Positions 26,546 through 34,350 of a stretch of DNA of 64,000 nucleotides are shown here, piece after piece (within the stretch, counting starts at the first letter, position 1; each line of letters opens with the position of its first letter). The translations under genes and the position numbers were made by a program. The stretch spans positions 17,927 to 81,926 of the forward strand of contig DATKCH010000097.1 in the NCBI GenBank assembly GCA_035513295.1, given 5' to 3'. The notes beneath the pieces were generated by a model. The model was given only the letters and a program-made list of their open reading frames with translations. It was not told the origin of the DNA and ran no database searches. This stretch comes from DATHRK01 sp035513295. Lineage in GTDB: Bacteria > Gemmatimonadota > Gemmatimonadetes > Longimicrobiales > RSA9.

Positions 26546-27382
26546 TCAGCGGTTCGCCAGCGCCCGGGCGAGTCTCACGAACGCCTCCGGACCGAATGTC
26601 TCCGGGCGCGCGCGCAGGTCCATGTCCAGATCGCGCGCCAGGGATTCGACGGCCGCGCGAGAGAGATGGAACTCCGGCGCGTCCCGCAGGATTCGCTGGA
26701 ACTGCTTGCGCCGCCGTCCGAACGCGACCCGGGTGAGCGTGCGGACGGCGGCTTCCTCCAAGGGGGCCAGCCGCGGGGGCAGGTGCGGACGCACGCGCAG
26801 GACCGATGACTCGACATCGGGTACGGGCCTGAACGCCCGCCGGGAAACCTGCATGACGAGCTCCACGTCGGCGCGCGTCCGGATCCCGACGCTGAGCGCG
26901 CCGTAGGTCCTGCCACCGGGCTCGGCGAGGATGCGATCCGCCACCTCTCGCTGCACCATCACCACGGCCGCCGCTGGCCTCCAGGCGGCGGAAAGCACGT
27001 GGAATAGCATCGCGGAGGCCCGGTTGTACGGCAGGTTCCCGACCAGCTTGAACGCTCCCTCCGCCAACCCGACGGCGCCGCGCTCGGTCTCGAGGAAGTC
27101 GGCGTGGAGGATCTCCACGCCCGGGGCGGCCGCGTACCGGCCGCGCAGCTCCGCGGCCAGACCGTCATCGAGCTCGACGCAGACGAGCCGGCCCACCGCG
27201 CCCGCCAGGTGGCCGGTGAGCGCCCCCCGCCCCGGCCCCACCTCGACGACCGTGTCCCGCGCGCACGGGTCCAGGCTGCCGACGATGGCGCGCTGGGTGT
27301 TGGGATCGATCAGGAAGTTCTGGCCGAGCGAGCGCTTGGGGCGGGGGCCGGCCGCGCCGCTCCGGGCGCCGCCCCCGGTCAC
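26546..27382 (-). CDS. rsmA: 16S rRNA (adenine1518/1519-N6)-dimethyltransferase
   Basis: Dimethylates two adjacent adenines in the 3' terminal helix of 16S rRNA (KsgA). The 278-residue protein contains SLGQNFLIDPNTQRAIV, the SAM-binding VVEVGPGRGALTGHL, the catalytic LVGNLPYNRASAM, and the C-terminal VAFGRRRKQFQRIL. It overlaps the upstream phosphatase gene by four bases (ATGA). Confidence 0.95.
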   Translation of the reverse strand: MTGGGARSGAAGPRPKRSLGQNFLIDPNTQRAIVGSLDPCARDTVVEVGPGRGALTGHLAGAVGRLVCVELDDGLAAELRGRYAAAPGVEILHADFLETERGAVGLAEGAFKLVGNLPYNRASAMLFHVLSAAWRPAAAVVMVQREVADRILAEPGGRTYGALSVGIRTRADVELVMQVSRRAFRPVPDVESSVLRVRPHLPPRLAPLEEAAVRTLTRVAFGRRRKQFQRILRDAPEFHLSRAAVESLARDLDMDLRARPETFGPEAFVRLARALANR

Positions 27383-28935
27383 GGCCGGACCAGGAGGATC
27401 GTGCGGTCGTCGACGGGTTCGCCGCTCAGGCCACCGTCGGTCTCGCCGATCACCGCCCCCACGATGTCAGCGAGCGGGCCGTTCAGCAGCGAGCCGATGC
27501 GCGCGATGAGCGCGTCCTCGCCGGTGACCGCCCCGGCGGCGGGGTAGGCGTCCGAGACGCCGTCGGTGAACAGGCACAGCGTGTCGTCAGGCTCCCACGG
27601 CGTGCTCCGTTCGGCGTCGGTCACGGCCGCCATGCCGAGGGGCGGCTGCGTCGCGGCGAGCCGTTCCGGGGGAGAGCGCCGCCCCAGCCGGAAGGCGTGC
27701 GGGTGGCCCGCGTTGGCGTACACGAGCCCCGCGCCCGGCTCGATCACGCCGTAGAAGAGAGTCAGGAACATCTCCGTGCTCTCGAGCTCCTCGGCGAGCG
27801 TGTCGTAGACCCGTACGAGCACCTCGCCCGGCGAGGCGGATTCGCGCGAATGGATCGCCAGCGCGCTCATGGTCAGCGCCATGATGAGCGCCGCGCCGAC
27901 GCCGTGGCTGCTCACGTCCCCGATCATCACGCCCAAACGGCCGTCGTGCAGCCTGATCAGCTGGTAGAGGTCACCGCCTACCTCCCCCGCGGGTACGCTC
28001 CGGCCGGCCACCTCGCCGAAGTCCGAGAAGTCGCTGACGTCGGGGAGGAGCTTCGCCTGGAGGTGGTGCGCCAGTTCCATGTCGCGCGCGAGCCTCTCCC
28101 GCTGAAGGCTCTGCTGCACCAGGCGCTGCGCCTCGAGCGCCGAACCGACCTGGGACGCGATGGCCGCCAGCATGCGCGCGTCCCCCGCGGTGAAACGCTC
28201 CGAGCCGGTGTGGCCCACCAGCGTGATCGCACCGATGCGGCGAGTTGCGCCGTCGGGCGGCGTGTAGCTAACCGGGACTGCCAGGAGCGCCTCCCTCACC
28301 CCATCGGGCTCGCGCGGCGTCTCGCGCGGGAACTCGACCCCGCGCTCCAGGTTCACCGGCTCCCCGGACCGGAACACGCGAGCCGTGACGGAATCTACGT
28401 CGTCCACCGACATCCGGTCCCGCACGGGAGCGGCGCCCACGACCGCCCGAAGGCGCAGGACGTCCCCGCCCGCCTCGGGGGTCCAGAGCGTCGCCCGGCG
28501 CGCCCCCAGCACGTCGGCCACCTGGGCTAGGATCCTCTGCGTGGCGTCGTCCAGCGACAGTACGGAGGCCAGGATCTCGCTGATGGTGTACAGCAGATTG
28601 ATCTCTTCGTAACGCTCCGCGAGCTCGCCCGCGGTGCTCCGGGCCTCGCTTTCGTAGCCCAGCAGCCGCGACACCGCCTGCACCGCGAACGTGGCGCGCG
28701 CGGGCGTCGCGTCCGGCGCTTCCAGCGCCACCTCGAGCAGCACCCCGTCCGGGAGCACGTGCTGCGCCGCCTTGCGTTCTCCCCGGTCGGTCCAGCGGTG
28801 CTCGAAGGCCACCTCCTCGCCGCCACCGGCGCCGTCCCTGCGCGCGAGGCGCAGCCCGAGCTGGTGCGCGTCCGCGTAGGAAACGAGGAACTCGCGCGCG
28901 AACGCGGGCAGGGCGAGCGGCTCGCCTGAGCTCAC
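27379..28935 (-). CDS. GAF-domain PP2C (RsbU/SpoIIE-type) phosphatase
   Basis: A 518-residue protein from a GTG at 28935 that overlaps the anti-sigma-type kinase stop (GTGA). A ~120-residue N-terminal region of unknown type is followed by a GAF domain (about 140-310). A SpoIIE-type PP2C domain comes next, with AGEVGGDLYQLI, VMIGDVSSHGVGAALIM, LFTDGVSDAY and DDRTILLVRP. Such enzymes dephosphorylate a STAS antagonist to release it, in response to a ligand sensed by GAF. With the next two genes it forms a partner-switching module. Confidence 0.9.
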   Translation of the reverse strand: MSSGEPLALPAFAREFLVSYADAHQLGLRLARRDGAGGGEEVAFEHRWTDRGERKAAQHVLPDGVLLEVALEAPDATPARATFAVQAVSRLLGYESEARSTAGELAERYEEINLLYTISEILASVLSLDDATQRILAQVADVLGARRATLWTPEAGGDVLRLRAVVGAAPVRDRMSVDDVDSVTARVFRSGEPVNLERGVEFPRETPREPDGVREALLAVPVSYTPPDGATRRIGAITLVGHTGSERFTAGDARMLAAIASQVGSALEAQRLVQQSLQRERLARDMELAHHLQAKLLPDVSDFSDFGEVAGRSVPAGEVGGDLYQLIRLHDGRLGVMIGDVSSHGVGAALIMALTMSALAIHSRESASPGEVLVRVYDTLAEELESTEMFLTLFYGVIEPGAGLVYANAGHPHAFRLGRRSPPERLAATQPPLGMAAVTDAERSTPWEPDDTLCLFTDGVSDAYPAAGAVTGEDALIARIGSLLNGPLADIVGAVIGETDGGLSGEPVDDRTILLVRP

Positions 28936-29405
28936 TTCGCCTCGCCGGCCGGGCCGCCGCGTGCGTACAGGACCATGCGCAGCGAGTTGCCCACGGCGTT
29001 GTATTCGACGCGGTCCATGAGCTTGCGGATAAGGAAGACGCCGCGGCCCGTGCTGAGGGTCAGGTTCTCGGGGGTGGTCGGGTCTGGGACGCGCGAGGGA
29101 TCGAACCCTCCCCCCGGGTCCGTGACCGTGACTTCGATGCGGGCCGCGGAGAACGCCGCTTCCACGCGGACCGAGGCGTCCTCTTCGGAGGCGCCGTGGC
29201 GCATCGCGTTGGCGAGCGCCTCGCAAACGCCGACGCGGAAGTTGAAGCGCAGGCGACGCGCGGGAAAGCCCGCGGCCCGCCCGCGTCGCACCAGCTCCTC
29301 CAGGAGGTCGGGTATCCTCTCGACGTCGGCGGGAAGCTCAGTGCGGTACTCCGGTCGGAAGCCGCCGGGCGGGCCTTCGTCGGGAGCGCGCGAATGGGAG
29401 TCCAC
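28932..29405 (-). CDS. RsbW-type anti-sigma-factor serine kinase (HATPase_c_2)
   Basis: A 157-residue GHKL ATPase. The N box is CEALANAMRHG (residues ~61-71), the G1 box is DPGGGFDPS (~96-104), and the G2 region is GRGVFLIRKLMD (~120-131). In partner switching such kinases phosphorylate the STAS protein and bind a sigma factor or other target. No sigma-factor gene is adjacent, so the target is unknown. Confidence 0.9.
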   Translation of the reverse strand: MDSHSRAPDEGPPGGFRPEYRTELPADVERIPDLLEELVRRGRAAGFPARRLRFNFRVGVCEALANAMRHGASEEDASVRVEAAFSAARIEVTVTDPGGGFDPSRVPDPTTPENLTLSTGRGVFLIRKLMDRVEYNAVGNSLRMVLYARGGPAGEAK

Positions 29406-29431
29406 CGAATGGATGCGGTGCGGGAACGGGC

Positions 29432-29764
29432 TCAGAAGCTCGCCTGAGCTTCCTCCCGGCTCTTGGAGATCTGGAACAGCGTATCGAGCTTCGTGAGCTC
29501 GAACAGGCTGCGCAGGTCGTCGTTCAGGTTGGCGAGCCGAAGTTCGCCGCCGTGCTCGCGGATCTTCTTCGACAGACTCACGAGCACACCCAGACCCGAG
29601 GAGTCGATGTAGCCCGTTCCGGCGAAGTCGATGAGGAACTGCCGCGATCCGGTCTCGAGCGCATCCAGCACCGTCTGTTTCAGCTCCTGCCGGTTTCCGA
29701 CGATGAGCTGGCCCTCGACCGCGACGACGGTGACGTCACCCTCGGTCTGTACCTGGAATGTCAT
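29432..29764 (-). CDS. STAS-domain anti-sigma-factor antagonist
   Basis: A 110-residue single STAS domain starting at MTFQVQTEGD (ATG at 29764; an upstream ATG at 29818 would add 18 residues unlike the family). The phosphorylation loop reads GTGYIDSSGLGVLVSL, with Ser56 at the position phosphorylated in SpoIIAA/RsbV. It is the substrate expected for the two adjacent genes and is first in the trio. Confidence 0.92.
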   Translation of the reverse strand: MTFQVQTEGDVTVVAVEGQLIVGNRQELKQTVLDALETGSRQFLIDFAGTGYIDSSGLGVLVSLSKKIREHGGELRLANLNDDLRSLFELTKLDTLFQISKSREEAQASF

Positions 29765-29855
29765 GTGCGATCCTCGCGTTGGCGCGGTCTCAACAGGCTG
29801 CATCGTCGGGGTTGGCAAATACGGTGCCGGTATGGCGGGCGCCGTGACCGGATTG

Positions 29856-30758
29856 TCAACGCAGCAGGCCGGTGATGCAAGCGACGTGGACGATGTCCGA
29901 CGCGCTGGCGCCGCGCGACAGGTCGCTCGCCGGCCCCGCCAGTCCCTGCAGGATCGGCCCCAGGGCCACGCCCCCCGCCAGCCGTTCGACGAGCTTATAG
30001 GCGATGTTCGCGGAATCGAGGTCCGGAAACACGAGCACGTTCGCGGTGCCCGCCAGCGGCGAGTCCGGCGCCTTGCGTCTGGCGACTTCCGGAACGATCG
30101 CCGCGTCCGCCTGGAGTTCCCCGTCCGCCACGATCCCCGGCTCCAGTTCCCGGAATCTGGACGCCGCCGCGCGCATGCGCCGCACGGTCGCCCCGTCCGC
30201 GCTCCCGTGCGTGGAGTAGGACAGAAAGGCGACCCGCGGCTCGTCGCCGACGACCGCGGCGCGCGCCCGGGCCGCGGCGCGGGCGATGTCGACGAGCTGG
30301 CCCTCGTCCGGCTGGGGGATGACCCCCGCGTCGGCGAAGGTGAGCACCCGCTCCGAGCCCGCGCCGTCTTCCAGGGCCAGGTAGAACGCCGAGGACACCG
30401 AGCGCACCCCCGGGGCCGGCCCCAGCTCCCGGAAGTAGGCCCGCAGGACCGCCGAGGTGCTGAGCACCGCGCCCGCGACGCAACCGTCGGCTTCCCCTCG
30501 GGCGACCATCGCGGCCGCGAGCCCTACCGCCTGCGCGCTCTCCGGTCCATCCACCGTTTCGACATCGTCCAGCGCACCGAGCGCCTGCAGGCGCTGGCGC
30601 GCGGCCGTGCGCGGGCCCAGGAGCACCGGCCGGGCGAGCCCGCCGCGCGCCAGTTCCACCGCCGCCGCCACGACCCGGCCGTCCTCCGCCTCCGGAAAGA
30701 CGATGCGCCCGGGCTGCTCCGCCGCGCGCGCGCGCAGGTCGGCGAGAAAGCGGCTCAT
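29856..30758 (-). CDS. pta: Phosphate acetyltransferase (short form)
   Basis: Interconverts acetyl-CoA and acetyl phosphate. The 300-residue length equals the catalytic domain only, without the DRTGG/P-loop extension of long Pta. Conserved features include RIVFPEAEDGRVVAAA, SSAFYLALEDG, FADAGVIPQPDEGQLVDIA, FLSYSTHGSA and NVLVFPDLDSANIAYKLVER. A phosphate butyryltransferase cannot be fully excluded. It overlaps coaD (ATGA). No ackA is next to it. Confidence 0.92.
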   Translation of the reverse strand: MSRFLADLRARAAEQPGRIVFPEAEDGRVVAAAVELARGGLARPVLLGPRTAARQRLQALGALDDVETVDGPESAQAVGLAAAMVARGEADGCVAGAVLSTSAVLRAYFRELGPAPGVRSVSSAFYLALEDGAGSERVLTFADAGVIPQPDEGQLVDIARAAARARAAVVGDEPRVAFLSYSTHGSADGATVRRMRAAASRFRELEPGIVADGELQADAAIVPEVARRKAPDSPLAGTANVLVFPDLDSANIAYKLVERLAGGVALGPILQGLAGPASDLSRGASASDIVHVACITGLLR

Positions 30759-31249
30759 CCGCCGAGCCGTTCCTCCAGTTTGCGCAGGACCGGCGGGGCC
30801 ACGAAGTCCGACACGTCGCCGCCGAGTGCGGCGATTTCACGGACGAGCGACGCCGACAGATAGGTGTAACGCGAGTCGGGAGCCAGGAACACCGTCTCGA
30901 TGTCGGCGTCCAGGTGCCGGTTCATCAGCGCCATCTGGAACTCGTACTCGAAGTCGGACACGGCGCGCAGGCCGCGGATCACGAGGCGGGCCCCCCTGGA
31001 GCGGGCGAAGTCCACCAGGAGCCCACGGAATTCGGCCACCTCGACCCGGCTCTCGTCGCCCAGCACGGAGCGGATCAGCTCGACGCGCTCGGAGATGTCG
31101 AGCAAACCCCTCTTCGCGTGCGTCGCCGAGTGCGCCACCGCGACGATGACCTGATCGGTGAATTCCAGGGCGCGCCGCACGATGTCCTCGTGCCCGTTCG
31201 TGATGGGGTCGAAGGAACCCGGGTAGATCGCCGTTCGAGGTTCAGGCAT
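30755..31249 (-). CDS. coaD: Phosphopantetheine adenylyltransferase
   Basis: Adenylates 4'-phosphopantetheine to dephospho-CoA. The 164-residue nucleotidyltransferase has AIYPGSFDPITNGHEDIV (TxGH-type box), RGLRAVSDFEYEFQMALMNR, and YTYLSASLVREIAALGGDV. The usual ISSS triplet reads LSAS here. It overlaps rsmD by eight bases, in the frequent rsmD-coaD order. Confidence 0.95.
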   Translation of the reverse strand: MPEPRTAIYPGSFDPITNGHEDIVRRALEFTDQVIVAVAHSATHAKRGLLDISERVELIRSVLGDESRVEVAEFRGLLVDFARSRGARLVIRGLRAVSDFEYEFQMALMNRHLDADIETVFLAPDSRYTYLSASLVREIAALGGDVSDFVAPPVLRKLEERLGG

Positions 31250-31772
31250 GGTCTCGCGTGAGCGTGGTCAGGAGCGTGTCCCCGTAGCGTCGGGTGCGAA
31301 CGTCCGGAGTGGTGGGCATTGCCTCCCTTCGGCTGTGCTCGATCCACAGCTCCGCCGCGAAGGGACTCTCGAGAAAGGCCTCGGCGAGACGGCCGGCGAG
31401 ACCACGGTCGTAGGGCGGGTCGGCGAGCGCCAGGTCGTAGGCGCCCGCGCTCAACCCGCGCACGAAATCGATCGCGTTCGCGCGCACGACGCGCGCCGCA
31501 TCGGTGGCCCGAAGAGCCTGGATGTTCGCGCGCAATATGTCCAGCGAGGCGGGTGACTTCTCCACGAACGTCACCTGTCGGGCACCCCTCGACAGCGCCT
31601 CCAGGCCGAGCGCGCCCGAGCCGGCGAAGACATCCAGGACGACCGCTCCGGGAAGCGCATCCTGCAGCGCGCTCATCCACGCCTCTCGGACGCGGTCGGC
31701 GGTCGGCCGGATCCCGCGGCCCCTCGGCCCGCGGATGGGGCGTCCGCCCCAGCGGCCCGCGATGATCCTCAC
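31242..31772 (-). CDS. rsmD: 16S rRNA (guanine966-N2)-methyltransferase
   Basis: The 176-residue protein starts at a GTG (31772) overlapping the recJ stop (GTGA), giving the standard N-terminus RIIAGRWGGRPI. SAM-binding DVFAGSGALGLEALSRGA and catalytic ADPPYDRGLAG (DPPY) are visible. It precedes coaD. Confidence 0.95.
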   Translation of the reverse strand: MRIIAGRWGGRPIRGPRGRGIRPTADRVREAWMSALQDALPGAVVLDVFAGSGALGLEALSRGARQVTFVEKSPASLDILRANIQALRATDAARVVRANAIDFVRGLSAGAYDLALADPPYDRGLAGRLAEAFLESPFAAELWIEHSRREAMPTTPDVRTRRYGDTLLTTLTRDHA

Positions 31773-33550
31773 GTCGCCCGGCTCGGCAGCGCGGCGGGTG
31801 ACGCGCGCCCCGCGACCGGGGAGGGCCGCAGATCGACCAGCTTGAGCTGCCGGCGCCGACGCCCGCGCCAGAATTCCTCCCGCACCTGAACCACCGCGTC
31901 CAGCCGGGTACCGGCCTTCAGACCTTCGCACCTGTCCGCCAGGTGGAAGCCGATCGCGTCGACGGCGCGCCCGCCCTGTTCGAGGCGGAGCCTCAGGTGC
32001 CCCCGCCCGACGACCCGCGGGGCGCCGACGACGCGCAGGCCGCTGCACAGGAACGACGGGGTCGGATTGCCCACTCCGAATGGTTCCATGTGCCGTTGGA
32101 TCGGCGCGAACACGTCCAGAATGGTTTCGAGCGGCGCCTCGACGTCGAACGGGACGGAGGGGACCAGCCGGTCGTCCGGCAGCGACCGCCTCGCGGCCTC
32201 CTCGAACGCCCTCCGGAACTCGGCGATCAGGTCCTGTTCGATGTCGAGCCCCGCGGCCATGGCGTGGCCACCGTATCGCAGCAGCAGCGGGGCGGTCTCC
32301 GCCAGGGCGCCGACCAGGTCGAAGCCCGGAATCGATCGGCCGCTGCCGCGCGCCGGGCCCGTCCCGGCCTCGGGCAGCGAGATGACGAAGGCGGGCCGGT
32401 GCAACGTCTCCACCAGTCGCGACGCCACGATGCCGATGACCCCGGGGTGCCACCCCCGGGCGGCGACCACGACCGAGCGGCCGCTCGCCGGATCGTAGAC
32501 GGAGGCGACCCCGGCCAGCGCCTCCTCCAGGGTGGCCCGGTCGAGGTCCTGGCGGCGGCGGTTCACCTCGCCCAGGCGGCGGGCCGCGGCGGCGGCGGCG
32601 GCGGGATCGTCCTCGAGCAGCAGGGCGAGTCCATCGGCGGCGTCCTCGAGCCGGCCGACCGCGTTCAGCCGGGGGGCCAGGCCGTGGCTCAGATCGCGGG
32701 TCCGAAGGCAGGCCGGATCGGCCCCGCATTCGTCCAGCAGGGCGCGCAGTCCGGCGTTCCGCGTGTTGGCCAGCACGCGCATCCCGTAGCGGGCGAGCAC
32801 GCGGTTCTCCCCCGCGAGCGGGACCAGGTCGGCCACGGTGGCCAGAGCGACCAGGTCCAGTTCCCACAGCAGATCGTCGCGAGATGCGCCGCGCGCCGCC
32901 GACAGCCCCTCGCACACCTTGAACGCCACCCCGGTGCCGCACAGGGGCTGGCCGTATCCGCAATCCGTTCGTGACGGGTTCACGACGGCCACGCAGTCGG
33001 GCAGGCTGGCGCCGACCGCGTGATGGTCGGTGACGATCACGTCGATCCCGTGGCCGGCCGCCGCCGCCACCGCTTCGTGCGCCATGGTGCCGCAATCCAC
33101 GGTGAGCAACACGCCCGCCCCGACGCCCGCGGCCCTGTCGATACCCGAGCGGCCCAGGTCGTAGCCGTCGCGCAACCGATGCGGAACGTGCGCGACGACT
33201 CGGCCGCCCAGTCGCCGGATGACCCGGGCGTACAGAGCGGCGCCGCACATGCCATCGACGTCGTAGTCGCCGTGTACGAAGATCTTCTCACCGGCGTCGA
33301 TCGCGGCGCCGAGGCGCGCCACTGCGACCTGGAGGTCCGCGAGTTCCAGCGGCGGGCCGAGATGCTCCACCCGGGGCCGCAAGTAGCGACGGGCGGCGTC
33401 CTCGGTGGCGATGCCGCGGGCGCGGAGGAAGGCACGCACCACCGGAGGCAGCCCCAGGGCCCCCTCGCGCTCGGATCCTGAGGGTGGGTGCTCGGCGAGC
33501 GCCGACCGCGGGCCCCACGCCCTCGCAGGGGGGGCGCCGGCGGTGATCAT
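31769..33550 (-). CDS. recJ: Single-stranded-DNA-specific exonuclease RecJ
   Basis: 5'-3' exonuclease of recombination and mismatch repair. The ~593-residue DHH-family protein has the metal site motifs FVHGDYDVDGMCGAA, LLTVDCG, VIVTDHHAVGA, and ATVADLVPL. The DHHA1 region has RSIPGFDLVGAL and LLRYGGHAMAAGLDI, and a C-terminal OB fold follows. The start at 33550 (MITAGAPP) overlaps the zinc-ribbon gene stop by ATGA. Confidence 0.95.
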   Translation of the reverse strand: MITAGAPPARAWGPRSALAEHPPSGSEREGALGLPPVVRAFLRARGIATEDAARRYLRPRVEHLGPPLELADLQVAVARLGAAIDAGEKIFVHGDYDVDGMCGAALYARVIRRLGGRVVAHVPHRLRDGYDLGRSGIDRAAGVGAGVLLTVDCGTMAHEAVAAAAGHGIDVIVTDHHAVGASLPDCVAVVNPSRTDCGYGQPLCGTGVAFKVCEGLSAARGASRDDLLWELDLVALATVADLVPLAGENRVLARYGMRVLANTRNAGLRALLDECGADPACLRTRDLSHGLAPRLNAVGRLEDAADGLALLLEDDPAAAAAAARRLGEVNRRRQDLDRATLEEALAGVASVYDPASGRSVVVAARGWHPGVIGIVASRLVETLHRPAFVISLPEAGTGPARGSGRSIPGFDLVGALAETAPLLLRYGGHAMAAGLDIEQDLIAEFRRAFEEAARRSLPDDRLVPSVPFDVEAPLETILDVFAPIQRHMEPFGVGNPTPSFLCSGLRVVGAPRVVGRGHLRLRLEQGGRAVDAIGFHLADRCEGLKAGTRLDAVVQVREEFWRGRRRRQLKLVDLRPSPVAGRASPAALPSRAT

Positions 33551-34254
33551 TCCTCGGCGTAGAGGATCACGCCGCACGCCTCGCAGCGGACCAGCTCTCC
33601 GGCTCTGCGGATTTCGGTCTGCTGCTGGATCGGTATCATGCTGTAGCAGTGGCCGCAGGCGCCGTCGGTCGTAAGCGAGATCACCACGGTTCGCGTCCGG
33701 CCGCCCCGGACCTGCTCGTAGAGCTGCCGGGCCCTGCGGTCCATGTCGGCCGTCTCCGCCTGTCGTCGCGCCTCCAGGGAGGCCAGCTCCCCGCTGGCCT
33801 CGTCCCGGCTCCGCACGAGGTCGTCGCGCGCCGGGTCCGCCTCGAGACGCGCCTCCTCGAGCTTCCGGTCCAGCTCGTCCAGGCGGAGTTCCAGCCGGGT
33901 GACCGTCTCCATGCGCTCCAGCGCCTCGCGCTCGTCGGCCTCGACGGCCCGCCTCACGAGGTCCAGCTCCGCGCGCGCGGCGGTCTCCTCGCGGGCGTTG
34001 CGGGCGCGCTCCAGGTGCTCCTCGTACTTCTTCTGCCGCGCGCGTTTCTCCTCCGCCGCGCGCTCCAGGCGCCGGAGCTCCGTACTCGTGGAGTCCAGGT
34101 CCTTGCGCGCCGAATCCACGGCCGCCTGCAACGCCTCGAGCGGCGCTTCCAGCTCCTCCAGTTTCGGGTCGAACTCCTCGACCTTCCCGCGCGCCGTGTG
34201 GATCTCGCGGTCCAGCTCCTGAAGCTTCAGCAAAACTTGATGCACGTCGTTCAT
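33547..34254 (-). CDS. Coiled-coil protein with C-terminal zinc ribbon (DUF164 type)
   Basis: A 235-residue protein. Residues 1-180 form a long coiled coil, and the C-terminus has a C4 zinc ribbon (GACGHCYSMIP and VRCEACGVILY). This architecture matches the widespread C4-type zinc-ribbon family linked in some bacteria to ribosome or nucleic-acid binding. The exact role is unsettled. It overlaps recJ by four bases. Confidence 0.85.
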   Translation of the reverse strand: MNDVHQVLLKLQELDREIHTARGKVEEFDPKLEELEAPLEALQAAVDSARKDLDSTSTELRRLERAAEEKRARQKKYEEHLERARNAREETAARAELDLVRRAVEADEREALERMETVTRLELRLDELDRKLEEARLEADPARDDLVRSRDEASGELASLEARRQAETADMDRRARQLYEQVRGGRTRTVVISLTTDGACGHCYSMIPIQQQTEIRRAGELVRCEACGVILYAEE

Positions 34255-34280
34255 CGTCCCTGTGCTCGGTCTACGTGCTC

Positions 34281-34347
34281 GAGGGGGCCAGGCCCCCTCC
34301 GCCGGTGCGAGGCTCTGGCCCGCTCCGCCGCATCGAAAAGCGGCGGA
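34281..34347 (-). terminator. Two GC-rich hairpins between dnaG and the zinc-ribbon gene
   Basis: Two strong inverted repeats lie in the 96-base gap. GAGGGGGCC-A-GGCCCCCTC spans 34281-34299, and TCCGCCGC/GCGGCGGA has arms at 34324-34331 and 34340-34347. On the minus strand they fall just after the dnaG stop. Neither is followed by a T run, so a classic intrinsic terminator is not shown. They could slow polymerase, stabilise the 3' end, or mark a mutS2-dnaG operon end. Confidence 0.35.
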
Positions 34348-34350
34348 CCA

